From Niveispirillum sp. SYP-B3756 (GTDB lineage Bacteria; Pseudomonadota; Alphaproteobacteria; Azospirillales; Azospirillaceae), in NCBI RefSeq assembly GCF_009495745.1, contig NZ_WIDQ01000005.1, positions 49,102-113,101 on the forward strand: a DNA stretch of 64,000 nucleotides, given 5' to 3'. Made by a program: the position numbers and the translations under genes. This document shows positions 8,423 to 17,011 of the stretch, one piece after another (the stretch's first letter is position 1; each line of letters opens with the position of its first letter). The notes below the pieces were generated by a model, which did no database searches, had not been told where the DNA came from, and was given only the letters and a program-made list of their open reading frames with translations.

Positions 8423-9349
8423 ATGGCCCTTCTCTACAAGGCGGACCCGGTGCGCGGTGCGACGTGGCAAAAGCTTTTCGGTGCCGAGGCGCCGGAGATC
8501 GATTTCCGCCACTGGCCCGATACCGGCAACCTTGCCGATATCCGCTATCTGGCCGCCTGGACGGTGACGCCCGACCTGCTGGCCAGCCTGCCCAATCTGG
8601 AAGTGTTGTTCTCTACCGGGGCCGGGGTGGACCAGTTGGATCTGACCCAGGTGCCAGACCATATCCAGGTGGTCCGGATGGTGGAACCGGGCATCACCGA
8701 AGGCATGGTGGAATATGCCAGTTTCGCCACCCTGGCCCTGCACCGCCATATGCTGCATTATCGCAAAGCTCAGGCGGAGGCGCGATGGGCGCCGATCAAA
8801 CTGGTGCCGGCTAAAGATCGGCGCATCGGTGTGATGGGGCTGGGCAATCTGGGTCGGGCGGTGCTAACCCGGCTAGGCAGCTACGGCTTTGCGCTGTCGG
8901 GCTGGTCGCGTTCACCCCAGCAGGTGGATGGTGTCACCTGCCATGCCGGGGCGGAGGCGATGCCGGCCTTTCTGGCGGGCTGCGATATCCTGATCTGTCT
9001 GCTGCCGCTGACAGCGGAGACACACGGCATTTTGTGCCGCAAAACCTTCGATCTGCTGCCCGATGGTGCCGCGCTGGTGAATGTTGGCCGGGGTGGTCAT
9101 CTGGTGGAATCCGACCTGCTGGCAGCCTTGGATGCCGGAAAACTCTCCGGTGCGGTGCTGGATGTGACGGAACCGGAGCCGCTGCCAAACGATCATCCCT
9201 TCTGGCGGCACCCCGCTATCCTGTTGACACCGCATGTCGCCAGCATGACCCAGCCGGAAAGTGCGGCTCGTGTCCTGATGGGCAATATAAGGCAGCATCG
9301 CCAGGGTCTGGCGATGCTGGGAACTGTGACGCGCGGGCGCGGATATTAA
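8423..9349 (+). CDS. D-2-hydroxyacid dehydrogenase (glyoxylate/hydroxypyruvate reductase A-like)
   Basis: NAD(P)H-dependent 2-oxoacid reductase, 308 residues, close to the length of GhrA. Rossmann motif GLGNLG (residues 139-144), catalytic Arg in NVGRGG (R223), catalytic Glu in TEPEPLP (about E252) and catalytic His in TPHVASMTQP (H271) are all present. The start is the ATG at 8423, preceded by GGGAGAATGGAG; an ATG at 8417 is possible. The gene begins immediately after a terminator, so its promoter must overlap that region or read-through must occur. GhrA-like enzymes reduce glyoxylate or hydroxypyruvate; which substrate applies here cannot be told. Confidence 0.87.
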   Translation: MALLYKADPVRGATWQKLFGAEAPEIDFRHWPDTGNLADIRYLAAWTVTPDLLASLPNLEVLFSTGAGVDQLDLTQVPDHIQVVRMVEPGITEGMVEYASFATLALHRHMLHYRKAQAEARWAPIKLVPAKDRRIGVMGLGNLGRAVLTRLGSYGFALSGWSRSPQQVDGVTCHAGAEAMPAFLAGCDILICLLPLTAETHGILCRKTFDLLPDGAALVNVGRGGHLVESDLLAALDAGKLSGAVLDVTEPEPLPNDHPFWRHPAILLTPHVASMTQPESAARVLMGNIRQHRQGLAMLGTVTRGRGY

Positions 9350-9560
9350 GGAAAAGGTGATGCGGCAGACTGTGCCGCAGACCCTGCTGAAAAGGCGGAT
9401 AAATACCCATCCGCCCTCCCCAATCGGGGGGAAGTTCCGCCCCTCCCATGCGCTAATTGCCTTGTCGCGGACGCCGTTTCAACGAGTGATCCGCCGGACC
9501 GATCCAAACCGCGAGCGGCCCTGAACCCGGCCATTCGCCCGATGTGAAGGACAGACAGCC
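9350..9560. other. Intergenic region, probable promoter of the oxidase/transport operon
   Basis: A 211-bp gap before the HAD gene. It contains a short hairpin GCGGCA-gactg-TGCCGC (9362-9378) without a T-tract, possibly a weak terminator for the dehydrogenase. No gene is evident. The nine-gene operon downstream presumably starts from here, but I could not assign a promoter confidently. Confidence 0.3.
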
Positions 9561-10229
9561 ATGGCCCCCTTCCGGCCCAAATTCATTACCTTTGACTGCT
9601 ACGGCACGCTGACCCGCTTTCGCATGTCCGAGATGGCGCGGGAGATCTTCCCCGATCGTATCAAGCCAGAGGATATGGACCGGTTCTGCAAGGATTTCAC
9701 AGCCTATCGGCTGGATGAGGTGTTGGGCGCCTGGAAGCCCTACCGCGACGTGCTTCACAATGCCGTGGAGCGTACCTGCAAGCGCTGGAAGATCGAATTC
9801 CGTCCAGAAGAAGCGGCGCGCTTTTACGAGGCGGTGCCGACCTGGGGGCCACATGCCGACGTGCCGGCCGGTCTGGCCAAGGTGGCCAAGGAAATCCCGC
9901 TGGTGATCCTGTCCAATGCCGCCAATGAGCAGATCCACCAGAACGTCGCCATGCTGGGCGCGCCGTTCCACGCCGTCTATACGGCCGAACAGGCACAAGC
10001 CTACAAGCCGCGCCTGCAAGCGTTTGAATATATGCTGGATCAGCTGGGGGCCGACCCGAAGGACATCATGCATGTCTCTTCCAGCTTCCGCTATGACCAG
10101 AACTCCGCCACCGATCTGGGCTTCGGTGCCCGCGTCTTCGTGGCACGCGGGCATGAGCCGACCAACCCGAATTATCGGGATTTCGAAATCCCGCATATCG
10201 GCATCCTGCCGGCTCTGGTGGGGTTGTAA
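9561..10229 (+). CDS. Haloacid dehalogenase-like hydrolase, type II
   Basis: HAD-superfamily hydrolase of 222 residues, the size of L-2-haloacid dehalogenases. Motif I is FDCYGTLT (nucleophile D12), motif II contains LSNA, the conserved Lys is in AYKPRLQ and the acidic motif region reads HVSSSFRYDQN. The Tyr after the nucleophile (DxYGT) is characteristic of the dehalogenase type II subfamily rather than phosphatases. Even so, many such proteins have unknown substrates. It is the first gene of the oxidase/transport operon, 6 bp before the FAD oxidase gene. A role in processing a product of that oxidase is plausible but unproven. Confidence 0.85.
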   Translation: MAPFRPKFITFDCYGTLTRFRMSEMAREIFPDRIKPEDMDRFCKDFTAYRLDEVLGAWKPYRDVLHNAVERTCKRWKIEFRPEEAARFYEAVPTWGPHADVPAGLAKVAKEIPLVILSNAANEQIHQNVAMLGAPFHAVYTAEQAQAYKPRLQAFEYMLDQLGADPKDIMHVSSSFRYDQNSATDLGFGARVFVARGHEPTNPNYRDFEIPHIGILPALVGL

Positions 10230-10235
10230 CCCATC

Positions 10236-11519
10236 ATGGCGGACCGGAAGACCCTCTCCTATTGGCTGGATACGGCACCCGGCTTCACCGGCGGGGCAAC
10301 CGGTCCGGTGGAAGGCCGGGTGGAAGTCGCCGTCATCGGCGGCGGCTTCACCGGCCTGTCCGCCGCCCTGGCCCTGCGCAAACGCGGGGCCAGCGTGGCG
10401 GTGCTGGAAGCCGGCCGTATCGCGGGGGAGGCTTCCGGCCGCAATGGCGGCCAGTGCAACGCCGGCACGGCGCATGACTTTGCCGGTCTAGTCGCCCGTT
10501 TCGGGCGGGAGACGGCAGCGCTTTATTACAATGCCCATGTGCAGGCCGTCAGCGATGTGGAACAACTGGCCAGGGAAGAAGGCATCGATTGTGCTTTCCG
10601 CCGGGTCGGACGGCTGAAGCTGGCGGCCAAGCCGGAACATTATACCAAGCTGAAAAAGGCTTATGAAAGCCTGGCCACCATCGACCCGCAGGTAACCCTG
10701 GTGCCGCGGGCAGCCCTGGCGGCAGAGATCGCTGGCGACACCTTCCATGGCGGCCTGCTGCAAAGCACCAGTGCGCAGCTGCATGTCGGCAAATTTGGCG
10801 TCGGGCTGGCAGAGGCGGCCAGCCGCCGGGGGGCGTTGATATATGAACAGGCCGCCGTCACCGGCCTGTCACCCCAGGGCAAGGGCTGGCTGGTCACCAC
10901 CCCGCGCGGCACGCTGACGGCCGGGCAGGTGCTGGTGGCCACCGGCGGCGCCAGCCCGCAGGGGCCGTTCGGCTGGTTCCGCCGCCGCATCATCTCCGTC
11001 GGCAGTTTCGTCATCGCCACCGAACCGCTGCCGCCGCAACTGGTGGACACGCTGTTCCCCGGCCGACGCAATTATGTGACCAGCAAAAATATCGGCAATT
11101 ACTTCCGTCTGGCCCCGGATAACCGGCTGATCTTTGGCGGGCGGGCGCGCTTTGCCATCTCTGATCCTTTGTCGGACCAGAAAAGCGGCCGCATCCTGGA
11201 AGCCACCATGCGCCAGTTGTTCCCCGACTTGCGCGATACACGCGTGGATTATTGCTGGGGCGGCATGGTGGATTTGACAGCCGACCGGTTGCCACGCGCG
11301 GGGGAACAGGACGGGCTGTTCTACGCCATGGGCTATAGCGGTCATGGCGTACAGATGTCCGTCCATATGGGCGAACGCATGGCCCGCGTAATGGCGGGGG
11401 AGCGCGCCGCCAACCCCTGGGCGGGGCTGGATTGGCCGGCAGTACCGGGCCATCTGGGCAAACCCTGGTTCCTGCCGCTGGTCGGTCTTTACTACCGTAT
11501 TCAGGACATCCTGCATTGA
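10236..11519 (+). CDS. FAD-dependent oxidase, PuuB (gamma-glutamylputrescine oxidase)-like
   Basis: DAO-family flavoprotein of 427 residues. The FAD-binding GGGFTGLSAALALRKRG starts at about residue 35, followed by EAGRIAGEASGRNGGQ, the motif that distinguishes PuuB/YurR-type amine oxidases. Near the C-terminus GYSGHGVQMS is the second conserved FAD contact. These enzymes oxidise secondary amines such as gamma-glutamylputrescine to aldehyde, ammonia and peroxide. No puuA, puuC or puuD neighbours are seen, so putrescine is not indicated; the neighbouring importer suggests an external amine or amino-acid derivative. It lies between the HAD hydrolase and the ABC importer. Confidence 0.85.
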   Translation: MADRKTLSYWLDTAPGFTGGATGPVEGRVEVAVIGGGFTGLSAALALRKRGASVAVLEAGRIAGEASGRNGGQCNAGTAHDFAGLVARFGRETAALYYNAHVQAVSDVEQLAREEGIDCAFRRVGRLKLAAKPEHYTKLKKAYESLATIDPQVTLVPRAALAAEIAGDTFHGGLLQSTSAQLHVGKFGVGLAEAASRRGALIYEQAAVTGLSPQGKGWLVTTPRGTLTAGQVLVATGGASPQGPFGWFRRRIISVGSFVIATEPLPPQLVDTLFPGRRNYVTSKNIGNYFRLAPDNRLIFGGRARFAISDPLSDQKSGRILEATMRQLFPDLRDTRVDYCWGGMVDLTADRLPRAGEQDGLFYAMGYSGHGVQMSVHMGERMARVMAGERAANPWAGLDWPAVPGHLGKPWFLPLVGLYYRIQDILH

Positions 11520-11527
11520 GGGGTTCC

Positions 11528-13057
11528 ATGGGCCTTTCGCGGCGAACGCTGCTGACAGCCGGCATGGCAGCCAGTGCCCTGCCCCTGCTGCCAGCCTGGT
11601 CACAAGCAGCAGCGGCCCCCCGCACTGGCGGCCGCATCCGGGTGGCTGGCATGTCCAGTTCCACCGCCGACACGACGGACCCGGCCAAGGGGGCCCTATC
11701 CACCGATTATATCCGCCATCACATGCTCTATTCCGGGCTGACGGAATATGGCGCCGACCTGCGGCCCCGGCTGGCCCTGGCCGAGGCAATGGAAAGCAGC
11801 GACCAGATCAGCTGGCGGGTAAAGCTGCGCGACGGCGTGCGCTTTCATGATGGCAAACGGCTGAATGCCGAGGATGTGGTGTTCAGCCTGACCCGCCATC
11901 TGGACCCGGCCGGTGGCTCCAAGGTGCGGCCGATCGCCAGCCAGTTCGCCGAGATAAGGGCCACCGGCCCGCTGGACCTGACCATCACCCTGACCGGCCC
12001 CAATGTCGATCTGCCCGCCATGCTGGCGCAGTCACATTTCCTGATCATCGCCGCCGGGGCGAAGGATTTCAGCCGCCCCAACGGGACCGGCCCCTATCGG
12101 ATCAAAAGCTTCGTGCCGGGTGTCAGCACCATCGTCACCCGCAATGAGGATTTCTGGAAGCCCGGCAAACCCTATCTGGACGAGATCGAGCTGATCGGCA
12201 TCCCGGATGAAGTATCGCGCGTCAACGCGCTGCTGTCCGGCGATGTGCAGATGGTCATCGCGGTCAATCCCCGCTCCATCCACCGCATCCGGGAGAGCGG
12301 TGCGCATGAGATGCTGGAGACACCCAGCGGGCTCTATACCAACCTGATCATGCGGGTTGATGGCGGCATTACCGGCAACCCTGATTTCATGCTGGGCATG
12401 AAATATCTGTTCGACCGGGAACTGGTGAAGCGCGCCCTGTTCCGTGGCTCCGCCATTATCGCCAATGACCACCCGATCCCGCCCTTCCACCCGTTCTTCC
12501 GGGCCGACCTGCCGCAGCGGAGCTTTGACCTGGACCGGGCCAGATATCATTTTGCCAAGGCCGGTCTGGGCCCGGCACGCCTGCCCGTCTATGCTTCCAC
12601 GGCGGCGGAAGGCTCAGTCGATATGGGCTCAGCTCTGCAGGAATATGGGGCCAGGGCCGGGCTGAACCTGGCCATCAACCGGATGCCGGCGGATGGTTAC
12701 TGGTCCACCCACTGGATGAAACATCCGCTGAGCTTCGGCAACACCAACCCGCGTGCCACGGCCGATCTGGTGTTCAGCCAGTTTTACAAATCCACCGCCG
12801 CCTGGAACGAGACGGGCTGGAAGAATGAGCGGTTCGACCGGCTGCTGCTGGAAGCCCGCGCCACGGCAAACGAACCGCTGCGCGCCCAGATTTACGGGGA
12901 GATGCAGGAGATTGTCAGCAATCACTGCGGCACTGCCATCCCCGTCTTCATCAATCTGTCGGATGGCTATGACAAGCGGCTGAAGGGGCTCTACCCCGTG
13001 CCGGTCGGCGGCTTCATGGGCTATGCCTTTGCTGAACATGTCTGGTGGGAGGGTTGA
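11528..13057 (+). CDS. ABC transporter periplasmic substrate-binding protein (DppA/OppA family, SBP_bac_5)
   Basis: Secreted solute-binding protein of 509 residues. The N-terminus MGLSRRTLLTAG is a twin-arginine (Tat) signal, followed by a hydrophobic core and an Ala-rich cleavage region. The body has the family-5 hallmark WRVKLRDGVRFHDGKRLNAE and VVFSLTRHLDP. The start at 11528 places the SRR motif near the N-terminus; the longer open frame from 11432 overlaps the previous gene and has no signal. Family members bind peptides, opines, nickel or glycosides. The neighbouring FAD oxidases argue for a nitrogenous ligand. Confidence 0.9.
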   Translation: MGLSRRTLLTAGMAASALPLLPAWSQAAAAPRTGGRIRVAGMSSSTADTTDPAKGALSTDYIRHHMLYSGLTEYGADLRPRLALAEAMESSDQISWRVKLRDGVRFHDGKRLNAEDVVFSLTRHLDPAGGSKVRPIASQFAEIRATGPLDLTITLTGPNVDLPAMLAQSHFLIIAAGAKDFSRPNGTGPYRIKSFVPGVSTIVTRNEDFWKPGKPYLDEIELIGIPDEVSRVNALLSGDVQMVIAVNPRSIHRIRESGAHEMLETPSGLYTNLIMRVDGGITGNPDFMLGMKYLFDRELVKRALFRGSAIIANDHPIPPFHPFFRADLPQRSFDLDRARYHFAKAGLGPARLPVYASTAAEGSVDMGSALQEYGARAGLNLAINRMPADGYWSTHWMKHPLSFGNTNPRATADLVFSQFYKSTAAWNETGWKNERFDRLLLEARATANEPLRAQIYGEMQEIVSNHCGTAIPVFINLSDGYDKRLKGLYPVPVGGFMGYAFAEHVWWEG

Positions 13058-13061
13058 ACCG

Positions 13062-14048
13062 ATGGCTGCATCCCCGACATCCTCTGAAAGCGGTAACGCC
13101 TTCCTGTTGCTCCTGCTGGCCAAGCGGGTGGCATCCGGCCTGTTGACCCTGTTCCTGGTGTCCCTGGTGGTGTTCATCATCAGCGGGCTGTTGCCCGGCG
13201 ATGCGGCGCAGGAAATGCTGGGGCAGAGTGCGACACCCGAAGCGGTGGCAGCGCTCCGCCAGCAGATGGGGCTGGACCAGCCGGCCGCGCTCCGGTTCCT
13301 GCGCTGGCTGGCCGGGCTGCTGGGGGGTGACCCCGGCTTCTCCATGGTTGCCAACATGCCGGTGGCGGACATCATCGCCAGCCGCCTGCCCAATTCCTTG
13401 ATCCTGGCCGCCCTGTCCACCCTGGTGGCCGTGCCGCTGGCCCTGACCATCGGCATCACCTCGGCCATGCGCCAGGGCGGGCGGCTGGACCGGGCATTGA
13501 ACACGACCACGCTTGCCATGGTGGCGCTGCCGGAATTCCTGATCGCCACCATTGCGGTGCTGTTCTTCGCGGTGGAACTGCGCTGGCTGCCCTCCATCGC
13601 GCTGGTGCCGGCCCAGGGCAGTTTCCTGGACCTGCTGCGGGCATTGGCCATGCCCATCCTGTCGCTGTCCATCATCGTGGTGGCACAGATGGCGCGAATG
13701 ACGCGGGCCGCCATCATCGCCCAGTTGGGCCTGCCCTATGTGGAGATGGCGCGGCTGAAAGGCGTATCACCAGCGCGGCTGGTGCTGGTGCATGTGCTGC
13801 CCAATGCCATTGCCCCCATCGTCAATGCCATGGCGCTTTCGCTCTCCTACCTGCTGGGCGGGGCGGTGATTGTGGAGACGATCTTCAATTATCCAGGCCT
13901 GGCCAGCCTGATGGTCAATGCCGTCACCAGCCGCGACATGCCGCTGTTGCAGGCCTGCGCCATGATCTTCTGCTGTGCCTATCTGTCACTGGTTCTGATT
14001 GCCGATACCGTCGCCATTCTGGCCAACCCGAGGCTGCGCAACCGATGA
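13062..14048 (+). CDS. ABC transporter permease (DppB/OppB type)
   Basis: Inner-membrane permease of 328 residues. It has an N-terminal membrane segment (LLTLFLVSLVVFIISGLLPG), the typical DppB sequence after it (QQMGLDQP), further membrane spans, and the EAA loop (YVEMARLKGVSPARLVLVHV) that docks on the ATPase. The ATG at 13062 starts 4 bp after the binding-protein stop. Its end overlaps the next permease by 4 bp (ATGA). It forms the heterodimeric channel with the following gene product. Confidence 0.92.
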   Translation: MAASPTSSESGNAFLLLLLAKRVASGLLTLFLVSLVVFIISGLLPGDAAQEMLGQSATPEAVAALRQQMGLDQPAALRFLRWLAGLLGGDPGFSMVANMPVADIIASRLPNSLILAALSTLVAVPLALTIGITSAMRQGGRLDRALNTTTLAMVALPEFLIATIAVLFFAVELRWLPSIALVPAQGSFLDLLRALAMPILSLSIIVVAQMARMTRAAIIAQLGLPYVEMARLKGVSPARLVLVHVLPNAIAPIVNAMALSLSYLLGGAVIVETIFNYPGLASLMVNAVTSRDMPLLQACAMIFCCAYLSLVLIADTVAILANPRLRNR

Positions 14049-14908
14049 GCGTCACCGTGGATGAGATAAAGGCCGGGAAGGCCGTATCCCCCGGATGGGT
14101 GGCACAATTGCCGCTGTCCGGCAAGCTGGGGCTGGGGCTGGTGATCTTCTGGATCGCCACCGCCATTGCCGGCCCCTGGCTGGCCCCCTATGATCCCGGT
14201 GCCTTCACGCATCAGGATGTCTTTGCCAGCTTTGGTGCCGCGCATTGGCTGGGCAGTGATTATCTGGGCCGCGATGTGCTGAGCCGTGTGCTCTCCGGTG
14301 CGCGCTATTCCGTGGGGCTGGCCGCCGCCGCCGCCATCGCCGCCAGTTGCACCGGCACCGGGCTGGCCCTGATCGCGGCCCTGGCGCCGCGCTGGCTGGA
14401 TGAGCTGTTGAGCCGGTTCATCGATACGCTGATTTCCATCCCATCCAAGATTTTTGCCCTGGTGCTGGTGGCAGCGGTCGGGTCTTCGCTGCTGCTGCTG
14501 TTCCTGATTGCCGCCTTTATCTATATCCCCGGTGCCTACCGTATCGCCCGGTCCCAGGCCGTCAATCTGGCGCAGATGGATTATGTGCAGGTGGCCCGCA
14601 CGCGCGGCGAAAAGGCGGCCTATATCGCCATCCGGGAAATATTGCCCAACATGCTGCACCCGATGCTGGCGGATTTCGGCCTGCGCTTTGTCTTCATCGT
14701 GCTGATGCTGTCCGGCCTGTCCTTCCTGGGGCTGGGGGTGCAGCCGCCCGATGCCGATCTGGGATCGCTGGTGCGGGAAAATATCTCCGGCCTGGGTGAG
14801 GCAGCCCCCGCCATCCTGGTGCCGGCGCTGGCCATCGCCACCCTGACCGTCGGTGTCAATCTGCTGATCGACGCGCTGCCCCGGCGGCACGGATCGAAGG
14901 AGGGTTAG
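14045..14908 (+). CDS. ABC transporter permease (DppC/OppC type)
   Basis: Second permease subunit, 287 residues. DppC features are visible: LAPYDPGAFTHQD after the first membrane span, HWLGSDYLGRDVLSRVLSGA, the EAA loop around YVQVARTRGEKAAYIAIREI, and SFLGLGVQPPDADLG near the end. The start overlaps the previous stop as ATGA, so translation is coupled. The ATPase gene begins 4 bp after its stop. Confidence 0.92.
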   Translation: MSVTVDEIKAGKAVSPGWVAQLPLSGKLGLGLVIFWIATAIAGPWLAPYDPGAFTHQDVFASFGAAHWLGSDYLGRDVLSRVLSGARYSVGLAAAAAIAASCTGTGLALIAALAPRWLDELLSRFIDTLISIPSKIFALVLVAAVGSSLLLLFLIAAFIYIPGAYRIARSQAVNLAQMDYVQVARTRGEKAAYIAIREILPNMLHPMLADFGLRFVFIVLMLSGLSFLGLGVQPPDADLGSLVRENISGLGEAAPAILVPALAIATLTVGVNLLIDALPRRHGSKEG

Positions 14909-14912
14909 CGCC

Positions 14913-16703
14913 ATGGAACCGCATGTGGAGGTCAAGGGTCTGCGCGTCACCGCCGGGGGCAAGGATGACAGCGCCATCACCATTGTGGAGGGGGTGGATT
15001 TCACCATCCCGCGTGGCGGCGTGCTGGCCCTGATCGGGGAAAGCGGATCGGGCAAGACCACCATCGCCCTGACCCTGATGGGCTATGCCCGCAGCGGCTG
15101 CCGCATTGCTGGCGGCCGCATAAGGCTGGGCGAGACCGACATCATGGCTTTGGATGAAGAGGGCCTGACCACGCTGCGCGGTGATCGGGTGGCCTATATC
15201 GCGCAAAGTGCCGCCGCCTCCTTCAACCCCTCCAAGCGCATCATGGATCAGGTGGTGGAACCAGCCCTGATCCACGGGCGGATGGACCGCAAGAGCGCGG
15301 AAGCCAAGGCCGTTTCCCTGTTCAGGGCGCTGGCCCTGCCCCAGCCGGACAGCATCGGCAGCCGCTATCCGCACCAGCTTTCCGGCGGGCAGTTGCAACG
15401 GCTGATGGCGGCCATGGCGCTGATCACCGGGCCGGAACTGGTGATCCTGGATGAACCGACGACCGCCCTGGACGTGACCACGCAGATTGAGGTGCTGCGC
15501 GCCTTCAAGCACGCCGTGGCCAGCCAGGGGGCCACCGCCATCTATGTGTCGCATGATCTGGCCGTGGTGGCGCAGATGGCCGACCATATCCTGGTGTTAA
15601 ACAAGGGAAGGGTGCGCGAAGCTGGCGCCGCCACCCAGATACTGCAAAGCCCGGCGGATGAGTATACCCGCACCCTGATGGCAGCCGCCCGCCCTGCCCC
15701 CAAGCCGGCCCCGGTAGCCGCCCCGACCAAGGCGCCCTTGCTGGAAATCAAGGGCCTGTTCGCCGGCTATGGCAAGGTGGATAGTGGGGGCCGGCCGGAA
15801 ATCCCCGTGCTGCGCGATATCAGCTTGTCCATCGCCAAGGGTGCCACCCTGGGGGTGATCGGCGAAAGCGGGTCCGGCAAATCCACCCTGGCCCGCGCGG
15901 TCGCGGGCCTGATCCGGCCTGCCAGCGGGGCGGTGAATTTCGATGGGCAACGCCTGCCCGGCGGGTTGGAACAGCGCAGCCGCGACCAGTTCCGCCGCAT
16001 CCAGCTTGTGTTCCAGAATGCTGACACAGCCCTGAACCCCGCCCATAGCGTGGCCGACATCCTGGGCCGGCCCCTGCGCTTCTATCACGGGCTGAAAGGT
16101 GCGGCGCAGCGCCAGCGCGTGGCCGAACTGCTGGATTTGATCCGCCTGCCCGCCAGCTTGGCCGACCGCGCCTGCAGCGGCCTGTCCGGCGGGCAGAAAC
16201 AGCGCATCAACCTGGCCCGCGCGCTTGCCGCCAAACCCGACCTGATCCTGTGTGATGAGGTGACATCGGCCCTGGATACGGTGGTGGGGGCGGCCATCCT
16301 GGATTTGCTGGCCGAGCTGCGCCGGGAGCTGGGTTTGGCCTATATGTTCATCAGCCATGATATCGGCACGGTGCGCGCCATCTGTGATGACATCATGGTG
16401 CTGTATGGCGGCACGGCGGTGGAGATGGGGCCGCGTTCCGCCTATCAGGCCCCGCCCTTCCATCCCTATACCGATCTGCTGGTGGGCTCCGTGCCGGAAT
16501 TGCGGGCGGGATGGCTGGAGGAACAGGCGGCAAGGCCCGCCCCGCCCGCCATCGGGCCGGCGCTGGAAGGGGCCGATCTCTGCCGGTTCCTGCCGCGTTG
16601 CACGGTGCGTATTGACGGGCTATGCACCCATTTCACCCCGCCGCGCCAGCACTTGGCCGGCGGCAGCGACATTCTGTGCCATCACCCGGAGGCGGTGAAT
16701 TGA
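14913..16703 (+). CDS. Fused double ATP-binding protein of peptide/opine ABC transporter (DppD-DppF fusion)
   Basis: One polypeptide of 596 residues carrying two complete nucleotide-binding domains. NBD1 (about 1-255) has Walker A GESGSGKTT, signature LSGGQLQRL and Walker B VILDEPTTALD. NBD2 (about 270-560) has GESGSGKST, LSGGQKQRINLARAL and LILCDEVTSALD. The C-terminus carries the Cys-rich tail of oligopeptide ATPases (LCRFLPRC, then GLC and ILCHHPE). In E. coli these two subunits are separate genes (dppD, dppF); fusions are common in alphaproteobacteria. NBD2 has Val-Thr instead of the usual Pro in the Walker B extension. Its stop overlaps the start of the ferredoxin-like gene. Confidence 0.93.
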   Translation: MEPHVEVKGLRVTAGGKDDSAITIVEGVDFTIPRGGVLALIGESGSGKTTIALTLMGYARSGCRIAGGRIRLGETDIMALDEEGLTTLRGDRVAYIAQSAAASFNPSKRIMDQVVEPALIHGRMDRKSAEAKAVSLFRALALPQPDSIGSRYPHQLSGGQLQRLMAAMALITGPELVILDEPTTALDVTTQIEVLRAFKHAVASQGATAIYVSHDLAVVAQMADHILVLNKGRVREAGAATQILQSPADEYTRTLMAAARPAPKPAPVAAPTKAPLLEIKGLFAGYGKVDSGGRPEIPVLRDISLSIAKGATLGVIGESGSGKSTLARAVAGLIRPASGAVNFDGQRLPGGLEQRSRDQFRRIQLVFQNADTALNPAHSVADILGRPLRFYHGLKGAAQRQRVAELLDLIRLPASLADRACSGLSGGQKQRINLARALAAKPDLILCDEVTSALDTVVGAAILDLLAELRRELGLAYMFISHDIGTVRAICDDIMVLYGGTAVEMGPRSAYQAPPFHPYTDLLVGSVPELRAGWLEEQAARPAPPAIGPALEGADLCRFLPRCTVRIDGLCTHFTPPRQHLAGGSDILCHHPEAVN

Positions 16704-17011
16704 CCCAAGGACGTTTCGTGCGGCTGGCCGAACAGGGCCGCGCGCCGCTGACCCTTTATGTGGACGGCCAGCCCGTCACGGCGATGGAGGGCGACACGCT
16801 GATGGTAGCCATGCTGGCCACCGGTCGGGTGCTGCGCACATCGGAATTTGGCGATGGCAAACGCGCCGGTTTCTGCCTGATGGCTGCCTGTCAGGATTGC
16901 TGGGTCTGGACGGAGGATGGCGGCCGCCTGCGAGCCTGCTCCACCCCGGCCAGCGCCGGTTTGCGTATCTCCACCAACCAGCCGGGGGCATCATGGCCGA
17001 CCGCGAAATAA
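16700..17011 (+). CDS. (2Fe-2S)-binding subunit of HcnABC/opine-oxidase-like dehydrogenase
   Basis: Small ferredoxin-like protein of 103 residues, the same size as HcnA. Cluster ligands appear as FCLMAACQDC and, later, RAC (C-x4-C-x2-C ... C), preceded by VDGQPVTAMEGDTLMVAMLA, the usual beta-grasp start. The start codon is TTG at 16700, forming a TTGA overlap with the ATPase stop and preceded by GGAGG at 5-6 bases; no ATG fits. Its 3' end overlaps the next gene by 19 bp. It is predicted to pass electrons within a three-subunit membrane-linked dehydrogenase with the next two gene products. Confidence 0.85.
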   Translation: MTQGRFVRLAEQGRAPLTLYVDGQPVTAMEGDTLMVAMLATGRVLRTSEFGDGKRAGFCLMAACQDCWVWTEDGGRLRACSTPASAGLRISTNQPGASWPTAK

